DNA of 27,460 bases from Eggerthellaceae bacterium (GTDB lineage Bacteria; Actinomycetota; Coriobacteriia; Coriobacteriales; Eggerthellaceae): positions 1 to 27,460 of the forward strand of contig CAAEEV010000216.1 of assembly GCA_900754955.1 (NCBI GenBank), given 5' to 3'. Under the pieces are notes generated by a model. It was not told where the DNA came from, did not search any database, and saw nothing but the letters and a program-made list of their open reading frames with translations. This document shows, one piece after another, positions 8,451 through 14,170 of this stretch. Position 1 is the stretch's first letter. The number at the start of each line of letters is the position of its first letter. A program made the translations under genes and the position numbers.

Positions 8451-9517
8451 CGCGTGATCGCCTCGCTTTCGGGAATCATGCCGATGGCGCCGAACCTGCA
8501 CGCCTTCGCGCAGATGCCGCAGCCCTTGCAGAAGTCGTAGTCGATGGCGAGCGGCTCTGCTGCGACGCCGCGGCGGTAGATTGCGCCGTCAGGGCAGTAG
8601 AGGTAGCACTGGAGGCACCCCGTGCACGTGTCCAGATCGAGCACGGGCCGCTCGTTGCGCCAGCCCGCGTTCTTGGATACGAGGTGTCCGCCCAGGTAGG
8701 ATGGGCTTTTCGCGAACACCGCAGGGTCGGATGTGGGCGCGACCAGGAAGTCGGATCGCAGGCGCGGCGTGCGCTCGCGCCATCGGTCGGGGCAGCTGGT
8801 CGGCGCCACGGCGCGGAACTCCGCGGGGGTGGAGGCGGAGGCGGGGTTGCTGGTCTCGGGCGCGACATCGGAAGCTCCCTCGTCCGCAGCGGCAGAGTTG
8901 GCCGACGCGGAACTCCCGTCGGATGCGGGACCCAGAACCGCCGCGGGCGCCGCGCCAGCGGGCGCATCGGCTGCGAATGCCTCTTCCTCGGCGAGCCGAT
9001 CGAGCATGCGACTGTGCGCCGCCGCCACGATGCGTTCGTTCTTCTCGTGAAGCTTCGGCGGCATGTACTGGCGAATCGCCTCGATCACGTCGTTTTCCGA
9101 CACGCTCTCGCACAGCGCCGACAGCATGCCGAGAAATACCGTGTTCGGAATGGGGCGGCCGAGTACCTCCTCCGACAGACCGTTCGCGTCGATCGCGATG
9201 ATGCGCCGGTCGTCGAACGTGCGCACGCTGTTCACAAGGACGCGTCCGCCTGGCTTGAGCTCGGCGGCCCAGCTGTCGCCGAGCAGCGTGTCGTCGAGAT
9301 ACACGACGAAGTCAGCATGCTCGATGGCGCTGCGGTCTCCAATCGGTTCGTTCGCGATCTTCGTGAACGCGCGCACGGGCGCCCCGCGGCGCTCAGGCCC
9401 GAACGAGGGAAACGCCAGCGCGTAGGCCCCCACCTCCATGGAGGCAGCGGCACCCAGCAGGCGCGCTGCGGTGAACGCCCCCTGCCCGCCGCGGCCGTGC
9501 CACAGTATCTCTATCAT
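8447..9517 (-). CDS. Fused gamma-delta subunit of 2-oxoacid:ferredoxin oxidoreductase (PorG-PorD)
   Basis: 356-residue fusion. Residues 1 to about 185 are a PorG domain starting IEILWHGRGGQGAFTAARLLG, which contributes to CoA handling. Residues about 190-255 are an Ala/Ser/Pro-rich linker. Residues about 290-356 are a PorD ferredoxin domain with two CxxCxxCxxxC clusters: Cys298, 301, 304, 308 and Cys330, 333, 336, 340, enough for two [4Fe-4S] clusters. The start at 9517 is set by the strong AAGGAG seven bases upstream; the frame extends 38 codons further without support. In most multi-subunit enzymes gamma and delta are separate genes. The fusion opens the operon and its stop overlaps porA. 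Confidence 0.9.
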   Translation of the reverse strand: MIEILWHGRGGQGAFTAARLLGAAASMEVGAYALAFPSFGPERRGAPVRAFTKIANEPIGDRSAIEHADFVVYLDDTLLGDSWAAELKPGGRVLVNSVRTFDDRRIIAIDANGLSEEVLGRPIPNTVFLGMLSALCESVSENDVIEAIRQYMPPKLHEKNERIVAAAHSRMLDRLAEEEAFAADAPAGAAPAAVLGPASDGSSASANSAAADEGASDVAPETSNPASASTPAEFRAVAPTSCPDRWRERTPRLRSDFLVAPTSDPAVFAKSPSYLGGHLVSKNAGWRNERPVLDLDTCTGCLQCYLYCPDGAIYRRGVAAEPLAIDYDFCKGCGICAKACRFGAIGMIPESEAITR

Positions 9518-9823
9518 CACCGCTCCTTCGTTCGTCGGCTTGTCTGTACGGTTTTTGCGCGGCATCTCGCGCCTGCATCCACCAGGCGCGCGCGACGCGA
9601 GATGTTTCCGCGCGCTGATGCATCGCGGCACCGTGCAGCATCCGTTCGATCATAACAGCAAGCGCATGAACGCCGCAGCCCTTTCCGCGACGAACATGCG
9701 CTTGCATCAACGCGTTCGTATGATTTCGCGCGGTAGACGGCGCACGCTACGCCATAAGTCGCTGCTGCCGCGGCGGGCGAGCCGCGTCGCGCGAATCGCA
9801 CTGCGCGACACGCAGGCGTACCC
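9518..9823. other. Intergenic gap upstream of the por operon
   Basis: These 306 bases separate the orphan effector-domain gene from porGD. A TATGAT -10-like box on the minus strand at 9649-9654 could drive porGD, but no good -35 box is visible. No terminator with a U tract is seen after the effector-domain gene, so read-through into the por operon is possible. No credible coding frame is present. Confidence 0.4.
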
Positions 9824-10477
9824 CTAGAATCGCGCGTACTTCTCCAGGTTCACCTCGAGCTTTTCCACGAAACGCTGCTCGAGGCTGCTCAGCTCGGCGC
9901 CCTTGCGCGTGATGTAGCCGAGGCGCAGGTCGACGTCGGTCTCAAGCGGAATGGTGTTGAGGCCCGCGCCGTCGGAGATGCCCACGAGGATGCCGCTCGT
10001 CACCGTGTAGCCGTTGAGCGCGATGATGAGCTCGCTCAGCGAGGCGCGGTCGGTGCAGGCGATCGTCTTCTGGCGCGGCACCGTGGCGAGTGCTTCCTCG
10101 TAGAAGTAGTCGGGCGCGTCTTCACCCTGGTTGAAGTACACGTACGGGTAATCGGCCATGTCGTCGAGCGACAGGCTTGCCGCGTTGCCCATCGGGTGGC
10201 TCTTCGGCAGCGCGATGCGCGGAGCCGAGCGGATGAGCTCGTGGAACTCGCAGCCCGCCTCCTCGATCACCTTGTTCAACTCGTCGGCCGTTTCCGAAGT
10301 TTGGAAGATCACCCCGAGGTCGCTCGTGCCGTTCACCACGTCGTCGATGACGCCCTGTGTGGTGCGGTCGTACAGCGTGTAGTGGTAGGCATCGCCGCCC
10401 GCCGACAAAACGACCTGCGCGAACGTCTGAACATCGAACAGATAATGCTGACCCGAAACGGAAAACGTCTTGCTCAT
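9824..10477 (-). CDS. Stand-alone LysR-type effector-binding domain (no DNA-binding domain)
   Basis: 217-residue protein equivalent to the C-terminal substrate-binding domain of a LysR regulator and lacking the N-terminal helix-turn-helix. It aligns by eye along its whole length with residues from about 95 onward of the full LysR protein encoded at 12639-13619: QHY.F.VQ.F, IDDV, HP, LS.DD.A.YP, QG, DR..L, GYT, G.L.G, IPL and GYI are shared in order. It is not a frameshift remnant: it has its own ATG, a GGAAGAGGG ribosome binding site, and the ligase stop lies 12 bases upstream. It is therefore in one operon with the phenylacetate-CoA-ligase-like gene. A role as ligand sensor, partner or inhibitor of the full regulator is conjecture. 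Confidence 0.85.
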   Translation of the reverse strand: MSKTFSVSGQHYLFDVQTFAQVVLSAGGDAYHYTLYDRTTQGVIDDVVNGTSDLGVIFQTSETADELNKVIEEAGCEFHELIRSAPRIALPKSHPMGNAASLSLDDMADYPYVYFNQGEDAPDYFYEEALATVPRQKTIACTDRASLSELIIALNGYTVTSGILVGISDGAGLNTIPLETDVDLRLGYITRKGAELSSLEQRFVEKLEVNLEKYARF

Positions 10478-10489
10478 GATGCCCTCTTC

Positions 10490-11827
10490 CTATGCCTTCG
10501 TACGCTCATCGATAAAACGCGACGCCTTGTGCTCGCTCGACGTACCGAGCTTACCCGCATCATAGACGATAACCTTCGCAGGACGCACGCCCGTGTGCGT
10601 CTTGAGCGCGTTCTCAACGCGGCGCGCCACCTCGTCGTAGGGCTCCTCGGAGTTCTGCGCGCGCTCGACCGACACCTCGTACTTCGTCGTGAAGTTCTGA
10701 TCGTACACGCGGATGGAGTACTCGCCCGTCAGGCCCTTCTCGCCGCGCACAACGTACTCGATGTCGCTCGGGAACACGTTCACGGCGCCGACGATGAACA
10801 TCTCGTCCTTGCGGCCCGTCACGTGGATGCGCGCAAGGGTGCGGCCGCAGGTGCACTTCTCGGTGCTGACGTAGCCGATGTCGCCCGTGCGGAAGCGGAT
10901 CATCGGGCGCGCTTTCTTCATGAGGGTGGTGTACACGAGCTCGCCCACCTCGCCGGGTTCGAGCACGTCACCCGTGTTGGGGTCAACCGTCTCAACGAGG
11001 ATCTGGTCCTCCACGATGTGCAGGCCGTCCTTCGCCTCGCACATGGCCGCGCAGGCGCCGTAGATGTCGGAGAGGCCGAAGAAGTCGACCACCTTCGCGC
11101 CCCACAGCTCCTCGATCGACTCACGCGTCGACTTGATGGAGCCGCCTGGCTCGCCTGCTACGATGATCGTGTGGATGGCGAAGTCGGTCTTGGGGTCGTA
11201 ACCCTTCTCCTTCGCCTTCTCGCCGAGCGTCCACGCGTATGACGGCGACGTCCAGATGATCGTCGGCTGGTACTGCTTGAGTACGAAGAGCAGACGGTCG
11301 CTCGGCACGGCGCCCACCCAGATGGCGAGTGCGCCGAGACGCTGCGCGCCGATCACGTCGGGGCCGCCGACGTACAGCGCGAAGTTGAGACCGTGCACAT
11401 AGCGGTCGTTCGGACGCATGCCCGCCTGCCAGAACAGGCGCGCTTCGGTATCCTGCCAAAGGTCGAAGTCCTCCTGCGTGAAGGGGCTTACCGTGGGAAC
11501 GCCCGTCGAACCCGACGAAGTGGCCATGAAGATGACCTCTTCCTCGGGCACCGAGCACATCTCACCGAAGAAGCTGCCGACGTGCTGCGTCTCGCGCTCG
11601 GTCTTCTTGTCGATGAACGGGAACTTCTCGATGTCAGCGAGCGTTTTGATGTCCTCGGGCTTCACGCCCGCCTCGTCGAAGGAGCGCTTGTAGTACACGG
11701 TGTTCTCATAGGCGTACTTGACCATCGCCTGCAAACGCTCGAGCTGCATGGCCTCCAACTCGGGACGCGGCATGCATTCGATTTCGGGATCGTAGTATTT
11801 CTGATCGTAGGGAATGTCTTTCGCCAT
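10490..11827 (-). CDS. Phenylacetate-CoA ligase family protein
   Basis: 445-residue adenylate-forming enzyme of the PaaK family, which activates a carboxylate with ATP and joins it to CoA. Seen are the P-loop SSGSTGVPT (residues 104-112), the FGLSDIYG (about 250-257) and RFRTGDIG (311-318) motifs, a CTCGR cysteine pair (325-329), and the PaaK-like C-terminal lid with GRKDEMFIVGAVNVFP. Length is normal for PaaK. The start has a strong AAGGAG. The true substrate could be phenylacetate or another aryl or short acid; PaaK-like proteins also include coenzyme F390 synthetases. It is divergent from the LysR gene and followed by the orphan effector domain, so control by that regulator is likely (inference). 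Confidence 0.88.
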   Translation of the reverse strand: MAKDIPYDQKYYDPEIECMPRPELEAMQLERLQAMVKYAYENTVYYKRSFDEAGVKPEDIKTLADIEKFPFIDKKTERETQHVGSFFGEMCSVPEEEVIFMATSSGSTGVPTVSPFTQEDFDLWQDTEARLFWQAGMRPNDRYVHGLNFALYVGGPDVIGAQRLGALAIWVGAVPSDRLLFVLKQYQPTIIWTSPSYAWTLGEKAKEKGYDPKTDFAIHTIIVAGEPGGSIKSTRESIEELWGAKVVDFFGLSDIYGACAAMCEAKDGLHIVEDQILVETVDPNTGDVLEPGEVGELVYTTLMKKARPMIRFRTGDIGYVSTEKCTCGRTLARIHVTGRKDEMFIVGAVNVFPSDIEYVVRGEKGLTGEYSIRVYDQNFTTKYEVSVERAQNSEEPYDEVARRVENALKTHTGVRPAKVIVYDAGKLGTSSEHKASRFIDERTKA

Positions 11828-11910
11828 GAGTTCTCCTTCGTCTGATGCGGTTCGCGGGCGGCGGTTCCCCGTTGTTCGGCCGAGTTACGGAACCGCGCCT
11901 GCAGCAGTTA

Positions 11911-11928
11911 GTATCAAATCACGTATCA
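11911..11928. promoter_or_regulatory. Candidate LysR operator: GTATCA direct repeat
   Basis: GTATCA occurs at 11911-11916 and again at 11923-11928, exactly 12 bp apart, about 90 bases upstream of the ligase start. The same core returns as ACCGTATC at 12577-12584 and 12615-12622 and as ACGGTATC at 12528-12535, just ahead of the LysR gene. A shared motif on both flanks of a divergent LysR region suggests operator half-sites. It is short and could be chance. Confidence 0.3.
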
Positions 11929-11980
11929 CCTGCGGAAACAACAGGTTTCGCCATTCGATGTTTCGATGCATTGTTATCTG

Positions 11981-11997
11981 CTGAAGCGATAGTTCAG
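11981..11997. promoter_or_regulatory. LysR-box-like dyad CTGAA-N7-TTCAG
   Basis: Perfect 5-7-5 inverted repeat, the geometry of LysR-type binding boxes. A second dyad, ACCTG-N9-CAGGT, lies at 11928-11946. Both are between the divergent genes, on the ligase side. The assignment is by geometry only. Confidence 0.25.
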
Positions 11998-12080
11998 TTT
12001 GTGTATTTTACGAACGCTATGAGCAATCGAGGCGGCGGGGCGTACAATCCGGGTGGCAAGCGGACAGGCGGGCAGGCGGA

Positions 12081-12286
12081 CAGGTCGTTTTGTCGTCAGG
12101 ATGCTTCATGGCGTCGAATGGATGTCTAATGGACGTCAAATGGGCAGGTTGTTTGACATCAAATGTGATGCTTCGCGATGGCGAATAGCGCCAGAGGAGC
12201 AGGTCGTTTGATATCGTTCGACACCTGCGCACGAAGCATTCGCGTCGCGCTATGCACGGAATGCAGCAAGCCGCGGCAGGTTGTCT
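12081..12286. repeat. Dispersed CAGGTYGTTT repeats (four copies)
   Basis: CAGGTCGTTT (12081-12090), CAGGTTGTTT (12145-12154), CAGGTCGTTT (12200-12209) and CAGGTTGTCT (12277-12286) recur at 64, 55 and 77 bp. Some copies are followed by GA(C/T)ATC. The spacing is irregular and no function is apparent. Confidence 0.45.
12117..12149. repeat. Triplicate 11-bp tandem repeat
   Basis: AATGGATGTCT (12117-12127), AATGGACGTCA (12128-12138) and AATGGGCAGGT (12139-12149) are consecutive 11-bp units, two close and the third decayed. They sit among the dispersed CAGGTYGTTT repeats. Confidence 0.5.
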
Positions 12287-12301
12287 CGAACGAAGCCTAA
12301 A

Positions 12302-12317
12302 TGTTTCACGTGAAACA
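12302..12317. other. parS: parS centromere site 3
   Basis: Exact TGTTTCACGTGAAACA at the centre of a perfect 30-bp palindrome (12295-12324, arms GCCTAAA/TTTAGGC). It sits ten bases left of the first CRISPR-like repeat. Confidence 0.93.
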
Positions 12318-12326
12318 TTTAGGCAC

Positions 12327-12477
12327 CGCGCACCGCCGACTTGCGGGGTGATCACAGCGAGGCGGCCGACCGCAAGATATTGCGCTGGGGAGCATCTCCG
12401 CATGCGCGGGGATCACCGCACGTGAATGTAACTGTAAAGCACTGCCCTGGGAACATCCCCGCATGAGTGGGTCGCAC
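12327..12477 (+). CRISPR. Degenerate three-repeat CRISPR relic, type I-E-like
   Basis: Three 29-bp units lie at exact 61-bp period with two 32-bp spacers: R1 12327-12355, spacer 12356-12387, R2 12388-12416, spacer 12417-12448, R3 12449-12477. R2 and R3 agree at 22 of 29 positions and share GGGA.CAT and CCGCATG. R1 keeps only its 3' half (TGCG.GG.GATCAC). The CCGC...GCGGGGATCAC layout, the 29-bp repeat and the 32-bp spacer are the hallmarks of type I-E arrays. No cas gene is in the window and the repeats have drifted, so the array looks dead. Calling it CRISPR rests on period and repeat style, without a database match. Confidence 0.6.
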
Positions 12478-12480
12478 GAA

Positions 12481-12496
12481 TGTTTCACGTGAAACA
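12481..12496. other. parS: parS centromere site 4
   Basis: Exact TGTTTCACGTGAAACA, symmetry 22 bp (12478-12499). It begins four bases after the last CRISPR-like repeat and lies 142 bases upstream of the LysR start. Confidence 0.93.
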
Positions 12497-12638
12497 TTCC
12501 GACCGCGCGCGACACTGGCTTGAGCACACGGTATCGCCGGCAGACGATTTCTACGCAGGGGACGTATGGCTTCGGCACCGTATCTGGCGCCGCATTGGCA
12601 GGTGCGACGCTGACACCGTATCAGCAGAAAGGATTCGC

Positions 12639-13619
12639 ATGACGCTTCAACAACTTCGCTACCTTATTGCCATTGCGGAATATGGTTCGATCAATGCGGC
12701 GGCGCACAACCTGTACGCGTCGCAGTCGAACCTTTCCACAGCGATCAAGGAGCTTGAGCGCGAACTTGGCATCACCATTTTCACGCGCAGCAACCGCGGC
12801 GTCACGCTCACAAACGATGGAACGGAACTGCTCGGGTACGCACGTCAGGTTATCGAACAGGCCGATATGCTCGAAGAGCGCTATGCCCCTGGCGAGGTCA
12901 ATCACGCGCGCCTGTCTATCTCGACGCAACACTACGCATTCAGCGTTCAGGCGTTCATGAACACGATCGATCAGTTCCCCGGCGACGAGTACGATTTCAT
13001 TCTGCGCGAATGCGCGACGGGCGAGATCATCGACGACGTGCGCACCTTCCGCAGCGAAGCTGGCATCCTCTACCTCGATGATTTCAACATCCGCGTGTTG
13101 TCGAAGGCGCTTGCCGATGCGAATATCGATTTCTATCACCTGTTTGACGCCCATGTGCACGTGTTCGTTTCAGAGAACCATCCCCTTGCGGGGAAAAGCG
13201 TCCTGAGCATTGACGACTTGGCCGCCTATCCGCGCTACTCATTCGAGCAGGGCACCGCCAATTCGTTCTACTATGCGGAAGAGCCGCTCAGCCATCTGCC
13301 GCACAAGAAGAACATCCGCATTTCCGACCGCGGTACGCTGACGAACCTGCTCACCCATTACAGCGGCTACACGCTTTCGACGGGTGTGCTGTCAGGTGAG
13401 ATGCACTCGGGCATCACGTCGATTCCTCTCGACGGTGCCGGCATCATGCACGTTGGATACATCATGCACCGCGAACGCAAGCCGAGCAAACTGCTCACAA
13501 GCTACATCGCGAATTTGCAAGACGTCGTGCGCACGAATCCCACCGTTACGGGTGTTCCCGCCGAAAACGCACGCGACCCATGGGACATGGACGCCGCAAA
13601 CAGCGAAATGCGGAGTTAA
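12639..13619 (+). CDS. LysR-family transcriptional regulator
   Basis: 326-residue regulator. Residues 1-60 form the LysR winged helix-turn-helix: MTLQQLRYLIAIAEYGSINAAA, then SQSNLSTAIKELERELG and the wing F.RSNRGVTLT. The remainder is the two-lobed effector-binding domain. The start at 12639 has AAAGGA about six bases upstream; the frame extends upstream through parS to 12480, but that part is non-coding by content. The gene is divergent from the phenylacetate-CoA-ligase-like gene, and its effector domain is related to the orphan domain at the end of that operon. By family habit it probably controls that operon and itself; the inducer is unknown. Its C-terminal tail of about 25 residues after the domain is polar and unconserved. 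Confidence 0.92.
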   Translation: MTLQQLRYLIAIAEYGSINAAAHNLYASQSNLSTAIKELERELGITIFTRSNRGVTLTNDGTELLGYARQVIEQADMLEERYAPGEVNHARLSISTQHYAFSVQAFMNTIDQFPGDEYDFILRECATGEIIDDVRTFRSEAGILYLDDFNIRVLSKALADANIDFYHLFDAHVHVFVSENHPLAGKSVLSIDDLAAYPRYSFEQGTANSFYYAEEPLSHLPHKKNIRISDRGTLTNLLTHYSGYTLSTGVLSGEMHSGITSIPLDGAGIMHVGYIMHRERKPSKLLTSYIANLQDVVRTNPTVTGVPAENARDPWDMDAANSEMRS

Positions 13620-13668
13620 ACCTTCCAGGGCACAATGCTCTGCTCCAAGCGGAGCCCTACGAGTACAT

Positions 13669-13684
13669 TGTTTCACGTGAAACA
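13669..13684. other. parS: parS centromere site 5
   Basis: Exact TGTTTCACGTGAAACA with no symmetry beyond the 16-bp core, 50 bases after the LysR stop. Confidence 0.93.
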
Positions 13685-13947
13685 GAATCATACGGGCGTG
13701 GCGTTTCGCATGGCGTGAAACCGTGGCGCGCTGTTTCGCGCACGTGAAGTTGTTGCGCACTATTCTGCGCAGAAAACAACCTTTAGACACAGTTTTTCAT
13801 GCAAAACGATTCCTTCACACAGCAAGATTTCTTTTCCTGAAGCAGGGTTTTGAGAATCGCAGGTTCGGGCGCAACATTCCGCGCGAGATGTAATGCATGA
13901 TGAATTGCGAAACGAACTGCTTAAACGCGCCACTTCATGCAAAAAGA

Positions 13948-14007
13948 GATCATTCTGCGGCGTTTCGCGGGAAATGGGATCATTTTGTGACATTTCTCGC
14001 GAAATGA
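13948..14007. repeat. Tandem 30-bp repeat with parS-like cores
   Basis: Units 13948-13977 and 13978-14007 agree at 23 of 30 positions. Both begin GATCATT and carry a TTTC-N4-GAAATG core resembling a weakened parS. A minus-strand frame reading through them is treated as spurious. Confidence 0.5.
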
Positions 14008-14094
14008 AATCTTTTGAAAACGAAAACTTTGAACGTATCGTTTTATGCTGAGTGAGATGTTTCGCTGCGCGAGGCAAAACCATGCAACGAAACG

Positions 14095-14137
14095 ACGGGC
14101 CCGCCTTCGCCCAACGTTGCGAAGGCGGGCCCGTTTT
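14095..14137. terminator. Strong bidirectional terminator
   Basis: Perfect 16-bp arms ACGGGCCCGCCTTCGC (14095-14110) and GCGAAGGCGGGCCCGT (14119-14134) with an 8-base loop. TTTT follows on the plus strand and CGTTTCG on the minus strand. It lies 34 bases past the stop of the minus-strand M28-like gene and separates it from the convergent LysR side. Confidence 0.85.
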
Positions 14138-14170
14138 CTGCAGAATACTCTGGCCGATAGATCGAACTAA

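Larger units (their letters stand above)
11828..12638. other. 811-bp divergent intergenic region between the ligase and LysR genes
   Basis: The region contains no credible gene. It holds GTATC motifs near both gene starts, dyads at 11928-11946 and 11981-11997, four degenerate CAGGTYGTTT repeats, an 11-bp triplicate at 12117-12149, two parS sites at 12302 and 12481, and a CRISPR-like relic at 12327-12477. It is far longer than needed for a LysR divergent promoter and looks like an accumulation site for foreign or repetitive sequence. Confidence 0.6.
13620..14094. other. Intergenic stretch with parS and parS-like decayed palindromes
   Basis: Between the LysR gene and the convergent M28-like gene there is no credible CDS. 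The stretch holds parS at 13669-13684 and then several TTTC...GAAA dyads, including CGTTTCGCATGGCGTGAAAC (13702-13721) and TGTTTCGCGCACGTGAAG (13732-13749), plus the tandem 30-bp repeat at 13948-14007. It is more AT-rich than its surroundings. Confidence 0.5.

Noticed and set aside
9824..10489. Orphan effector domain as a frameshifted LysR pseudogene
   Set aside because: The start is preceded by a ribosome binding site and directly by the end of an intact ligase gene; no helix-turn-helix remnant exists in any frame upstream.
12327..12477. Functional CRISPR-Cas locus
   Set aside because: Only three diverged repeats and no cas gene on either strand; described as a relic.
13760..14083. 107-residue minus-strand frame with repeated ISRE-type peptides
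   Set aside because: The peptide repeats come from the 30-bp DNA repeat and parS-like dyads; no ribosome binding site and no domain, so treated as non-coding.
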